Source of the DNA: DAOPYU01 sp942493245
GTDB lineage: Bacteria; Sumerlaeota; Sumerlaeia; UBA8349
Reading direction: 5' to 3'
Assembly: GCA_942493245.1 (NCBI GenBank)
Contig: OW818685.1
Span: 2,170,001-2,234,000, forward strand
Length of the DNA stretch: 64,000 nt
Shown: one piece after another, positions 26,378 to 35,644 of the stretch
Numbering within the stretch: the stretch's first letter is position 1
Layout: each line of letters starts with the position of its first letter
The notes under the pieces: model-generated
What the model saw: the letters and a program-made list of their open reading frames with translations, nothing else
The model's database searches: none
What the model was told of the DNA's origin: nothing
Program-made: the position numbers and the translations under genes

Positions 26378-28324
26378 ATGTTTCTCTTGAATAGAAGCCT
26401 TATTTTTGTATTGGCGCTGCTGGTGTGTGGTTCGGCTCTGTCGTTTGGGCAGGCTCCGCAACCCGAAACGAAAAAGAGTGAGAAGGAACTGCTCGATATT
26501 CTGAAATCGGACGCTTCTCAAAAAGAGAAGGCCGATGCCTGCCGTCAGCTTTCGCGGGTCGGGTCCAAAGAAGCGGTGGCTGGATTGGCTGCGCTGCTGA
26601 CGGACGAAAAGATGTCGCACATGGCGCGTTATGGTCTGGAAACGATTCCCGACCCCAGTGTGGATGCGGCATTGCGCGACGCGCTGACAAAAGTCAAGGG
26701 ACGGCTGTTGATCGGCGTGATCGGCAGTCTGGGTGTTCGGCATGACGAGAAGGCCGTGGCGCCGCTGTTGGCATTGTTGAAGGACGCCGACCCGGCGGTG
26801 GCGCAGACTGCGGCCCGTGCTGTGGGGCACATCGGTAATGCCGAAGCCGCCAAGGGACTTCAGGAGGCTCTGAAAACGGTCTCGCCCGAGAATCGCCTGG
26901 CGTTCTGCGAAGGAGCCATGCGGTGCGCCGAAGCGTTGGTTGCGAAGAAGGAACAGGCGCAGGCCATCGCGATCTACGACCAGTTGCGCGCTCTTCCGGA
27001 TGCGGCGCATCAGGTGCGCACAGGTGCGATTCGCGGCGCGATTCTGACGCGGGGCGCAGAGGGGTTACCGTTGCTGAAGGAAACCTTGCGCAGTGGCGAT
27101 TATGCGCTGGTGAGCGTGGCGGTACGCACGTCCATGGAAATGCCGGATACGGCGGTGACGCAGATGCTCCTGGCCGAGGTGAATCAACTGCCGGTGGAGA
27201 GCCGGATTCTGGTAACTATGGCGTTGGGCCGTCGGGGTGACGCGTCGGCAACGCCGGCCTTGTGTGCGTTGGCCAAGGCGGGCGATAAACCGGTGCGTCT
27301 CGCCGCGATTCGTGCGCTTCCTGAGTTGGGCCATGTTTCGGCGGTTCCCGTCTTAGCCGAGTTGATGAACGAGGCCGATCCGGAGATTTCGCAGGCAGCG
27401 CAGACAGCGTTGCTCGGGTTCCCCGGAGCGGAGGCGGATGCGGTGGTTATTGGCTTGTTCAAGAGCGACCAGCCTCAGAAGCGCCTGACCGGAATCGAAT
27501 TGATTGGCCGGCGCCGCATGGCGACTTGCGTTCCGGATCTGGTGAAGGCCGCGACGGACGCGAATGGCGATGTCCGGCAGGCCGCCCTGAAAAAAGTCGG
27601 AGAATTGGGACGTCCGGACGATTTCCAACTGGCGCTGGATCTTTTGATGCAGACCCAGGAGGCATCCGATACAAATCTGGCGACGCGGGCATTGGTGGAT
27701 ATCTGCGCGCGAGCGGAAAAGCCGGAAGGGTTTTCCGAGAAGTTGACCGCTCTGTTGGCGACCGCCCAACCGGATAAGAAAAACGCCCTGCTTCGCGTTC
27801 TGGGCAGTATTGGCGGAACGGTTGCCTTGAACTCCGTGCGTGGCGCCGCCAAGGACGCGGACGCCGGGGTTCAGGACACCGCCATCCGGTTGCTGGCCGC
27901 ATGGAAGACGAAAGACGCCGCTCCCGACATGTTGACCCTGGCCAAAACATCCTCGAACGAATCGCACAAGATCGCGGCGCTGCGCGGCTACCTGGGTCTG
28001 GCGCGCGAGGCGGGATTGCCGATGGAAGAGAAGCTGGCCATGTGCAAAGAGGCGGCCCCGCTGGCGCAGCGCGACGATGAAAAGCGCCTGCTTCTGGGCG
28101 CTCTGCAGGACGTTGCGTCACCGGAGGCTTTGTCTCTGGTCATGGCGTATCTCGAGAATCCGGCGCTTCAGGGCGAAGCGGGAACAGCGGCGGTGGCGGT
28201 GTGTGAAAAGATTGCGGGACAGAATCGCAGGGAAGTGGCGGAAGCCCTGCAGAAAGTGATTCCGACGCTGAAGAGTGAGGATTTGATCAAGAAGGCGCGG
28301 GAAATCCAGGACAAAGTGAAGTAA
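26378..28324 (+). CDS. Secreted HEAT-repeat protein (copy A)
   Basis: 648 residues from the ATG at 26378, which follows ggaagga; the open frame reaches further upstream from a TTG inside the preceding gene but without a ribosome site. Signal peptide about 1-24 (SALSFG-Q). The rest is helical HEAT/PBS-lyase-type repeats, with recurrent segments such as DEKAVAPLLALLKDADPAVAQTAARAVGHIG and similar 30-residue units. No catalytic domain is visible. Its first about 280 residues are clearly related to the N-terminus of the HEAT-DUF1080 protein downstream (LAALLTDEKMSHMARYGLE versus LAALLTDAKLSHIARCALE). It is probably a periplasmic scaffold working with the adjacent oxidoreductase. Confidence 0.82.
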   Translation: MFLLNRSLIFVLALLVCGSALSFGQAPQPETKKSEKELLDILKSDASQKEKADACRQLSRVGSKEAVAGLAALLTDEKMSHMARYGLETIPDPSVDAALRDALTKVKGRLLIGVIGSLGVRHDEKAVAPLLALLKDADPAVAQTAARAVGHIGNAEAAKGLQEALKTVSPENRLAFCEGAMRCAEALVAKKEQAQAIAIYDQLRALPDAAHQVRTGAIRGAILTRGAEGLPLLKETLRSGDYALVSVAVRTSMEMPDTAVTQMLLAEVNQLPVESRILVTMALGRRGDASATPALCALAKAGDKPVRLAAIRALPELGHVSAVPVLAELMNEADPEISQAAQTALLGFPGAEADAVVIGLFKSDQPQKRLTGIELIGRRRMATCVPDLVKAATDANGDVRQAALKKVGELGRPDDFQLALDLLMQTQEASDTNLATRALVDICARAEKPEGFSEKLTALLATAQPDKKNALLRVLGSIGGTVALNSVRGAAKDADAGVQDTAIRLLAAWKTKDAAPDMLTLAKTSSNESHKIAALRGYLGLAREAGLPMEEKLAMCKEAAPLAQRDDEKRLLLGALQDVASPEALSLVMAYLENPALQGEAGTAAVAVCEKIAGQNRREVAEALQKVIPTLKSEDLIKKAREIQDKVK

Positions 28325-28699
28325 TTCGTCTGCGTTTCGATTGTTTTGAGGAAAATAAAGCGCGGCGTTCCGTTTCATGAACGGAGCGCCGCGTGGTTTT
28401 ACGGGGTACTGAAACGAACACGAAGAGCGCGAAAAGTCTCTTTTGAACGTCTTGGACTCCGTTCATCTGGAAAGATCCAATGACATATTTTCAACCGCGG
28501 TTTGATCCGGGATGGGCCGCACGGGCGTGATGAAAAAGACCTGAGCAGATCGTGCTGATATTTGCGTTAATCGTCAAGGTTTTTCCCTCTTTTCTTTCCC
28601 ATACTTCACTTGGTCCGTTTATCGTCTCGATAGATAAGAACCGCACGCTGTCCAAGGTGTGGCTCTGTGTTGCAACTTGTTCGGAAAGGGATTTACGCC
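28325..28699. other. 375-bp gap between the two Gfo/HEAT units
   Basis: It contains the hairpin at 28361-28393. I see no convincing -35/-10 pair and no gene, although the second unit would be expected to have its own promoter here. Confidence 0.5.
28361..28393. terminator. Hairpin after the first Gfo/HEAT unit
   Basis: A 14-bp stem (28361-28374 with 28380-28393) with one G-T pair, 36 bases after the HEAT gene stop. Only a weak tggtttt tract follows. Confidence 0.55.
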
Positions 28700-29986
28700 A
28701 TGAGTGGAATAACGGGAAAGCGGCTGACTCGTCGGGGTTTCCTGAAACGCGGGGTCGCGGGGGTGGGGATTCTTACCGCCGCTCCTTATGTGATCACATC
28801 GAATGCCCTGGGAGGCGATGGACGTCCCCCCGCAAGTGAACGGATTGTGATGGGAGCCATCGGGTTCGGGGGCCGGGGACAGTACGTGACCGATGCCTTC
28901 ATGTGGAACAAGGACGTCCAGATGGTGGCCGTGTGCGAGGTCCAGGGGGACCGGCGCAAGGCCGCCAAGGAGATGGTGGACAAGAAATATGGAAACAGCG
29001 ATTGCAAGGCGTATGTGGATTTGCGCGAGTTGATCGCGCGGCCGGATATTGACGCGGTGGTTATTGCAACGGGCGACAACTGGCATTCGATGGCTTCGAT
29101 TCTGGCGGCGCGCGCGGGCAAGGATATTTATTGCGAAAAGCCGATGAGTATTGCCATTTCCGAAGGACGGGAAGTGGCCGAGACCATGCGGCGGTTTTCG
29201 CGGATTTTCCAGTGTGGCACACAACGGCGCAATATCGGCAATTTCGTGTTTGCCGCCAACCTGGCGCGTTCCGGACGGCTGGGTAAACTCAAGGAACTCC
29301 AAGCGGAGAAAGCCGGACAGATTTCCGGAGTGACTTTTTCGATTCTACCCCCTGAACCCCTTCCGCCGCGTGAAGTTGTGGATTGGGATATGTGGTTGGG
29401 ACCGGCTTCCTGGCGCGAGTACAATCACAAGTATCATACGCGTGAATTCTGGTCCTGGGATGGCGATTTCTCCGGCGGTTCCATCACGGAATGGGGCTGC
29501 CACACGGTGGACATGTGCCAGTGGGCCAACGATGCCGATCACACGGCGCCGATCGAGTATGAGATCATCAACGACAAGAAGGATGTGGCGGCCATTTATG
29601 CGAATGGCGTGAAACTGATTATCCGCAGCGGTTTGCGTTTCGGGTCGTGTCCGGTGAAGTTTATTGGAGAAGAGGGATGGGTAGAGACGGGTGACTCGGG
29701 CGAGATCGAAGCGTATCCCGCCTCGTTGCTCGAGGACCGGAAATTTCTCGGCGGGTATCCGGCGGACAACCATATTCGCGAGTTCCTCGATAGTGTCAAG
29801 TCGCGCCGCCAGACAACGTCCAATGCCGACGTTTCGCACCATTCGATCACGGCCTGTCATGCGGCCAATGTCTGTGTGCGGCTGGGCCGGACGGTGAAGT
29901 GGAACCCAGTCAAAGAGGAGTTCATCGGGGACGACGAGGCCAATCGGTTGCGTTCGCGCGCCTATCGTCAGCCGTGGCGGCTCTAG
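28700..29986 (+). CDS. Tat-exported Gfo/Idh/MocA oxidoreductase (copy B)
   Basis: 428 residues from the ATG at 28700; an upstream TTG in frame is less likely. The twin-arginine signal is LTRRGFLKRGVAGVGI with cleavage near residue 37. AIGFGGRGQ is the nucleotide-binding turn, YCEKPMSI carries the EKP motif, and TEWGCHTVDMCQ carries the expected histidine and aspartate, both retained here unlike in copy A. It resembles copy A across its length but is clearly diverged. It should act in the periplasm on a sugar or glycoside, and opens a run of seven same-strand genes reaching 38440. Confidence 0.88.
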   Translation: MSGITGKRLTRRGFLKRGVAGVGILTAAPYVITSNALGGDGRPPASERIVMGAIGFGGRGQYVTDAFMWNKDVQMVAVCEVQGDRRKAAKEMVDKKYGNSDCKAYVDLRELIARPDIDAVVIATGDNWHSMASILAARAGKDIYCEKPMSIAISEGREVAETMRRFSRIFQCGTQRRNIGNFVFAANLARSGRLGKLKELQAEKAGQISGVTFSILPPEPLPPREVVDWDMWLGPASWREYNHKYHTREFWSWDGDFSGGSITEWGCHTVDMCQWANDADHTAPIEYEIINDKKDVAAIYANGVKLIIRSGLRFGSCPVKFIGEEGWVETGDSGEIEAYPASLLEDRKFLGGYPADNHIREFLDSVKSRRQTTSNADVSHHSITACHAANVCVRLGRTVKWNPVKEEFIGDDEANRLRSRAYRQPWRL

Positions 29987-30054
29987 ACCGGTTCAGACCG
30001 GATTATCCGGTTTCCTGCGTTTACTTCATTTCTGTCTCAGAGAAGGAATTTCTC

Positions 30055-33000
30055 ATGGTCTTGAAGACTGGTTATACATACACCCTGGCGACGGTCTGTG
30101 CGGCGCTGCTACTTTTTGCGGGGGTTATCGCTCTGGCCGTTGAGCCTTCCTCACGCGAAAAGGCTTTGATCGAAACGCTCCAGGGGAACGCTTCGTTCCA
30201 GGAAAAAGACAAAGTGTGTCGTGAACTTCAGATTATCGGGACTCAGGCTTCCGTGCCTGCCCTGGCGGCTTTGCTGACGGATGCGAAGTTGTCCCACATC
30301 GCCCGTTGTGCGTTGGAGCCAATGCCGTACCCGGAAGTGACGCAGGCGCTTCGCGATGCGCTTCCCAAGACCTCCGGAGAGATCCGCAACGGTCTTGTCA
30401 ATACCCTGGGCATCCGGGGAGACAAAGAGGCCGTCGGGGATCTGGTCGTATTACTCGATAGTCTTCTGAAGGAACCCGTGGAGCGTTACATGGAACGCTC
30501 AGTTTTGGAGGCGTTTGAGGCGGTTGTCACGGCGTTGGGCCGGATTGCGTCGCCTGATGCAGTTCAGGCGTTGGATCTGTTCCGGTCGAATTGTCCCGAA
30601 TGTCTCTATCCGGTCGCGGGTGAGGCGTCTCTAATTCTGGCCGAGCGGTTGTTGCGTCAGGGAAAATCGGCCGAGGCGGCTTCTGTTTACGAAGCGTTGC
30701 GGGATAAAAAATGGTCCAGTCCGGTACGTCTGGGAGCGTTTTCCGGGCTGTTGAAGGCGCAACCTTCTGAGGCGGCCGACCGGATTCTGAAGGCGATCGA
30801 AGGGGAAGACCCGACGATTCGTTCGGTCGCAATTGCGAATATCCCGTCGTTGAAGGACCAGGGAATTGCGGGCAAACTGGCTTTGGCCTTGCCCAAGGCC
30901 TCGCCGGATGTGCAGGTTTTGTTGATCAGCGCGCTGGCCGATTGTGGCGATGCGGCGGCTCTTCCGGCTCTTGCGCAGTCGCTGGGCAGCCCGAGTCCGG
31001 ACGTTCAGTTTGCGGCGGCCCGCGCCTTGGGGAAGATCGGGAATGCCTCGTGTGTCGAAGCGCTGGGGCGGGCCGTGGCCGAGGGCGGGAGCGAGACCGT
31101 CAGGCAGGAAGCGGTGAGCAGTCTGGAACGTTTGCGCGGGGAAGGGGTTCATGCGGCTCTGCTGTCGAGCTTGAAATCGGCTCCTCCGGAAGCGCGGGCG
31201 AAGTTGATCGGTGTTCTGGCCACGCGTCAGGCCTCCGAGACGGTGGACGGGTTGCTGAAGGAGGCGCAGGGGGAGAATGCGCGGGTGCGTTCGGCTGCGT
31301 TCAAGGCGATTGGCGCCTTGGGGACGCCAGCCAACCTTCCGGCCTTGCTTCCCATTCTGGTGGGACTGAAGGGCGGGCCTTCCAGCGCCGAGGCGGAGCG
31401 CGCGGTGGCCGCTTTGTCGCGTAAGATCACCGATGAGGGCACTCGCGCGGATGGAGCGCTCGAAGCGCTGAAGGGAACCGGCGAAGCGCCGGTCAAGGGA
31501 TCGTTGTTGCGGGCGCTTGTGGGGATCGCGAACGCGAAGGCGTTCGATGCGGTTCGGGCCGCGACGAACGATTCGGACCCGGCCGTGAAAGAAGCGGCCT
31601 TGTACGCCCTTGCCGACTGGCCGAACGCGCAGGCGTTGGACACACTGTTGGGAGAATACCGGAAGACGGAGAATCCGAAGCATCGGGTGGTGATTTTGCG
31701 CGGGTGTGTGCGTCTTCTGCGCCAGAATCAGGGGCCTTTATCGGTCTATCAGGAACTGCTGGCCTCAACGAATCGCCCGGAGGATAAGACGCTGATCCTG
31801 GCGGGTCTGGCGGATTCCGGAAATCCAGAAGCGTTGAAGGTGATCGAGCCTTGCCTGAAGGATGCAGCGGTTGTAGCCGAAGCGGAACAGGCGTACCTGA
31901 AGGTGGCGCTTTCGCTTGTCGGACTGGCGCCGGATACGGCCCGGGAGGCCGGGAAGAAATTGGCGGCGGAAGCCCAAAGTGAAACCATTCGCAAGCAGGC
32001 TGCTGAAATCGTCGAGCGGATCGGGAAATTTGAGGACTATCTGGTCGGGTGGCAGGTGGCGGGTCCATTTTCAAAAGAGGGACAGGATGGGACCGCTTTG
32101 TTCGACATGGTCTTCCCGCCCGAAGCGAAAGAGGCGTCGCAGGGGGATTGGGGGGTTTTGACGATTGCCAACCGCCCCGAGGCGCCGGTCTGGACGCTCA
32201 ATCTGGGAGCGGGCGAAAAATTGAGTGGCGACAACCGTGCCGCGTATGTGCGGACGTGGATTTTCAGCGAGAAAGCGCAGGAAGCCTCTCTGGAACTGGG
32301 AGCGGACGACTCGATCAAGGTATGGTGGAACGGCGCTCCGGTTCATGAAAACAAGGCGCCGGGCGCGGCGAAAGCGGGGGAGGATAAGGTCAAGGTTTCC
32401 TTGAAAGAAGGATGGAATTCGCTGATGCTCAAGGTGGTGCAGCACACCGGCCCGTGGGAATTTTGTGCGCGGCTGAGAACGTCATCCGGGGATCGGCTCG
32501 AGGGAATCCGGGTGGATGGCACACACGAGAAAGGCCAACTGAAAAAGCAACAGGCTGCGGTTCCGGAACAGAAGGAAAAAGTGGTGGACACCGCAGGTGG
32601 GGAGAATGCAAAGTGGGAACCGTTGTTCAACGGCAAGGATTTGACCGGCTGGAAACAGATTGGCGAGGGCGGCGAGTACTCGGTCGAAGAGGGGTGTCTG
32701 GTGGGAACCCAGACAAATGGCAAAGGAGGCGATCTGGTCACCGAGCGGGACTATGCCGACTTTGAATTTCGGGCGACGTACCGGGTGGTCTGGCCGGCCA
32801 ACAGCGGTTTCTGGTTCCGTTACGACGGCCAGAAGGGTTATCAGTTTGATGTGTTGAAATACAAAGACCCGCTGGCGTATAGTGGGACGCTTTATTGTAC
32901 GGAGAAGATGTTCATCACATCGAATCTGAATGAGGCGCTGGAGAATCGCGACGGTTGGAACGAGGCGCGGGTACTGGTTCGGGGAGAAGCGATCCAGATG

Positions 33001-33147
33001 TGGCTCAATGGTACGAAGGTGAGCGACTGCCGGGACAATCTCTACAAAAAAGGGAAAATCGGTCTTCAGATCCATCCGGGCGACGATCACAAGGGAATGA
33101 AGATCATTGTCCAGAAGATGGAGATTCGGAATCTGGGAGGCGAGTGA
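30055..33147 (+). CDS. Secreted HEAT-repeat protein with C-terminal DUF1080 3-keto-glycoside-cleaving domain
   Basis: 1030 residues from the ATG at 30055 (agaagga upstream; the open frame extends back into the preceding gene without a ribosome site). Signal peptide about 1-30. HEAT repeats fill about 35-655. Residues about 662-805 are a galactose-binding-like module with ADDSIKVWWNG. Residues about 852-1027 are a DUF1080 (Pfam PF06439) jelly roll starting EPLFNGKDLTGW with FWFRYDGQKGYQFDV and GKIGLQIHPGDDHKGM. DUF1080 enzymes cleave 3-keto-glycosides made by Gfo/Idh-type dehydrogenases, which matches the gene just upstream. It is the second member of the duplicated Gfo-HEAT module and the only one with catalytic equipment of its own. 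Confidence 0.88.
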   Translation: MVLKTGYTYTLATVCAALLLFAGVIALAVEPSSREKALIETLQGNASFQEKDKVCRELQIIGTQASVPALAALLTDAKLSHIARCALEPMPYPEVTQALRDALPKTSGEIRNGLVNTLGIRGDKEAVGDLVVLLDSLLKEPVERYMERSVLEAFEAVVTALGRIASPDAVQALDLFRSNCPECLYPVAGEASLILAERLLRQGKSAEAASVYEALRDKKWSSPVRLGAFSGLLKAQPSEAADRILKAIEGEDPTIRSVAIANIPSLKDQGIAGKLALALPKASPDVQVLLISALADCGDAAALPALAQSLGSPSPDVQFAAARALGKIGNASCVEALGRAVAEGGSETVRQEAVSSLERLRGEGVHAALLSSLKSAPPEARAKLIGVLATRQASETVDGLLKEAQGENARVRSAAFKAIGALGTPANLPALLPILVGLKGGPSSAEAERAVAALSRKITDEGTRADGALEALKGTGEAPVKGSLLRALVGIANAKAFDAVRAATNDSDPAVKEAALYALADWPNAQALDTLLGEYRKTENPKHRVVILRGCVRLLRQNQGPLSVYQELLASTNRPEDKTLILAGLADSGNPEALKVIEPCLKDAAVVAEAEQAYLKVALSLVGLAPDTAREAGKKLAAEAQSETIRKQAAEIVERIGKFEDYLVGWQVAGPFSKEGQDGTALFDMVFPPEAKEASQGDWGVLTIANRPEAPVWTLNLGAGEKLSGDNRAAYVRTWIFSEKAQEASLELGADDSIKVWWNGAPVHENKAPGAAKAGEDKVKVSLKEGWNSLMLKVVQHTGPWEFCARLRTSSGDRLEGIRVDGTHEKGQLKKQQAAVPEQKEKVVDTAGGENAKWEPLFNGKDLTGWKQIGEGGEYSVEEGCLVGTQTNGKGGDLVTERDYADFEFRATYRVVWPANSGFWFRYDGQKGYQFDVLKYKDPLAYSGTLYCTEKMFITSNLNEALENRDGWNEARVLVRGEAIQMWLNGTKVSDCRDNLYKKGKIGLQIHPGDDHKGMKIIVQKMEIRNLGGE

Positions 33148-33243
33148 GTTCCGAATGAGGGTTTGAGGTATTCAGTAACCAATCCGGGCGCTTCGCGGGT
33201 GGTGGGCGCCGGTTATTATTCTGTCAGCGGAAAGAGGATCAAA

Positions 33244-34464
33244 ATGAACGCGAAGGCAATAGCGGAAAAAGCGATGGATCAGGGTAAGGGCATTGTCCGT
33301 CTGACTCCCACCTGGGTGCCTCGGGTTTTCTGTATCCCGGGTCGGCGCATCAAACTGCATCCGGACGATTATTATGCGTTGGGGACAAATCGCGGCGGTA
33401 TTGACGAGCGCTGGTTTGCCTCGACCACCGCGGCAGACAATGGCCCTCTCACCAGCCAGAACGAAGGGCTTAGCCATATTGTCGTCGAGGATGGCGGGCA
33501 CGCGGAAACCGTTCTGTTGCGCGACGCAGTGACGGAATTGCAGGGCGCCCTGCTCGGCCAGAAACTCTGGGATCAGTGCCACTGCTGGCCCATGTACTCG
33601 AAGTTTTTCGACAACCAGGGCGCTCTGCCTTTCCATATTCACCACGACGACGCCCATGCCGCGCGCGTGGGAGCGAAGGGGAAACCCGAAGCGTATTACT
33701 TCGCCCCGCAGGTCAACAACCACGGAGGCGATTTCCCCTACACGTTTTTTGGCTTTCAACCCGGTGTGACCAAAGAACAGGTGCGCGACGCGTTGGTCCG
33801 ATTTACGCAGGGAGAAAATCGTATCACGGACCTGTCCGCGGCGTATGTCTTGCGGCCCGGCACCGGATGGAATGTCCCGCCCGGGGTCTTGCACGCGCCC
33901 GGCAGCCTCTGTACCTACGAGCCGCAGAAGGCGTCCGATGTGTTTGCTATGTATGAGTCGGTGGTACACAATGCCGTGATTCCGAGCGAATTGCTCTGGA
34001 AGGATTGTCCGCCGGAAGAGAAGGGCAATTTCGATTACCTGATTGACGTCATTGATTGGGAGCAGAACACGGACTCGATGTTTGCCCAGAAGCACTTCAT
34101 GGCGCCGATTCCCGTGCGTCCGCTCGAGGAAATGCGGGCCGAGGGGTACGAGGAGCGCTGGATCTGCTATCTGTCCGACGAGTTCAGCGCCAAGGAACTC
34201 ACGATTCTCCCCAATAAGACCGTGACGATCCACGATAGCGGACCGTACGGCATGTACATGGTGCAGGGGAACGGTCAGATGGGTGTGTGGGCGATCGAGA
34301 CGCCTTCGCTTATTCGTTACGGCCAGTTGACGCGCGATGAATTCTTTGTTTCCGCAGCCGCGGCGAAAGAGGGGGTCCGTATCACAAACCCCAGCCGGAC
34401 CGACCCGCTTGTGATGCTGAAACACTTCGGTCCAGGCGCACATGACAATATGCCCAAGCGATAA
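33244..34464 (+). CDS. Cupin protein, mannose-6-phosphate-isomerase-like
   Basis: 406 residues from the ATG at 33244, chosen for the agagga site; a TTG 27 codons upstream has none. No signal peptide, so cytoplasmic. The cupin metal motif is visible as FHIHHDDAHA (about 131-140), with GTGWNVPPGVLHAPG supplying the second half. General resemblance is to bacterial sugar-phosphate isomerases of the cupin class, but it is not a standard ManA and I assign no substrate. It follows the DUF1080 gene by 96 bases and precedes a TIM-barrel isomerase, so a role in converting the released sugar is the natural inference. Confidence 0.7.
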   Translation: MNAKAIAEKAMDQGKGIVRLTPTWVPRVFCIPGRRIKLHPDDYYALGTNRGGIDERWFASTTAADNGPLTSQNEGLSHIVVEDGGHAETVLLRDAVTELQGALLGQKLWDQCHCWPMYSKFFDNQGALPFHIHHDDAHAARVGAKGKPEAYYFAPQVNNHGGDFPYTFFGFQPGVTKEQVRDALVRFTQGENRITDLSAAYVLRPGTGWNVPPGVLHAPGSLCTYEPQKASDVFAMYESVVHNAVIPSELLWKDCPPEEKGNFDYLIDVIDWEQNTDSMFAQKHFMAPIPVRPLEEMRAEGYEERWICYLSDEFSAKELTILPNKTVTIHDSGPYGMYMVQGNGQMGVWAIETPSLIRYGQLTRDEFFVSAAAAKEGVRITNPSRTDPLVMLKHFGPGAHDNMPKR

Positions 34465-34479
34465 GGATTTCGTCTCGGG

Positions 34480-34499
34480 CGCCGGTCTTGGGACCGGCG
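34480..34499 (+). other. Intercistronic hairpin
   Basis: An 8-bp perfect stem (cgccggtc/gaccggcg) with a TTGG loop lies between the cupin stop and the ribosome site of the next gene. With no U-run it may tune mRNA stability inside the operon. Confidence 0.4.
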
Positions 34500-34532
34500 T
34501 CTGAGCGTGGCCGGGAGAGAAAGGGGAAAAAC

Positions 34533-35582
34533 ATGTCAACGCACGTGAATACGTTTCCGAGATTGCACAATGCGACTTGGCCGGGCGTAGTGGGAAAAGG
34601 GGATGGGGGAGAACCCCCGATCAGCCTCGAAACCATGCTCGATCTGACCGCAGCCGCCGAAGTGGATGGGGTCAAGTTTGACGGAGTGGACCTGTTTCTT
34701 TGCGATCCGCATGTAAGTATCGATTCGACGGACGCCGACCTCGAACGGCTGGCCGAGAGTGTTCGGTCTCGGAATCTCACGATCGGCTCGCTGGTGGCGC
34801 CGGTCTGGGGGGGAACGGGAGGCGGGTCGGCGATGGGAACCACCGAAGATCAGGGACGGTTCCTCACACAGGTGACGAAAGCATGCAAGATCGCTCAGAA
34901 ACTGCGCGAGATGGGGGTTCGGCCCTGCGGCGTGGTCCGCATTGATTCGGCAGTGGACCCGGCTTCCTGGGCGGGCGATCCGGAGGGAAATCAGAAGAAG
35001 ATCGCCGCAACGTTCAGCAAGGCGTGCGATATCGCCGAGTTGTACGAGGAACGGCTGGCGGCCGAGGGCGAAATCTGCTGGGGCGGCATGCACAGTTGGA
35101 AGCGCATGGTCCAACTGCTCGAATTGGTCAACCGGCCCGAGACGCTGGGTTTCCAGGCCGACATGGCTCATACGTTGCTCTATCTGCTCGGGTACAATGC
35201 TCCCGAGGATGCGTTGCTCCCGGAAGGTTTCGCGTGGGACAATGAAGAAGTTTTCCTGTCTGCCTACGAAAAACTCACGTCGGTTCTCCGCTCCTGGACG
35301 AATGATCTGCACATTGCGCAGAACGACGCAACGGTGAAGGGCGCCGGTTCGCACGACAAGACGGGGCGTCATTGCCTGCCGGACGATCCGAACGGGAAAC
35401 TGGACATCGCGCGCCTGGCGGGGTACTGGCTGCGCGCCAATGGTCAGGTGACGCGCCGGATGCGCCACATCTGCTGGGATGGATGTATGTTTTCGAGCGA
35501 AACCTTGATGAAACCGCAGACGTGGAATGCTATTCTGTCCGCGATGCTGGCGGTGCGCGATGCGCATGGATGGCAGGAATAG
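34533..35582 (+). CDS. TIM-barrel sugar isomerase/epimerase-like protein
   Basis: 349 residues from the ATG at 34533 (aaggggaa upstream). The sequence fits the xylose-isomerase-like TIM-barrel superfamily (AP_endonuc_2): barrel strands such as VKFDGVDLFLCDPH, CGVVRIDSAVD, EICWGGMHSW, LGFQADMAHT and DLHIAQND place acidic and His residues where the metal site is expected. No signal peptide. Substrate unknown; within this cluster it probably acts on a keto-sugar. It lies 68 bases after the cupin gene and 62 before the TPR lipoprotein. Confidence 0.72.
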   Translation: MSTHVNTFPRLHNATWPGVVGKGDGGEPPISLETMLDLTAAAEVDGVKFDGVDLFLCDPHVSIDSTDADLERLAESVRSRNLTIGSLVAPVWGGTGGGSAMGTTEDQGRFLTQVTKACKIAQKLREMGVRPCGVVRIDSAVDPASWAGDPEGNQKKIAATFSKACDIAELYEERLAAEGEICWGGMHSWKRMVQLLELVNRPETLGFQADMAHTLLYLLGYNAPEDALLPEGFAWDNEEVFLSAYEKLTSVLRSWTNDLHIAQNDATVKGAGSHDKTGRHCLPDDPNGKLDIARLAGYWLRANGQVTRRMRHICWDGCMFSSETLMKPQTWNAILSAMLAVRDAHGWQE

Positions 35583-35644
35583 CCGCACGTGTGTGCAGAG
35601 AATCGGGGATGGTGGGCATGTTCAAAGTGAGAGGAAGAGTGGCA

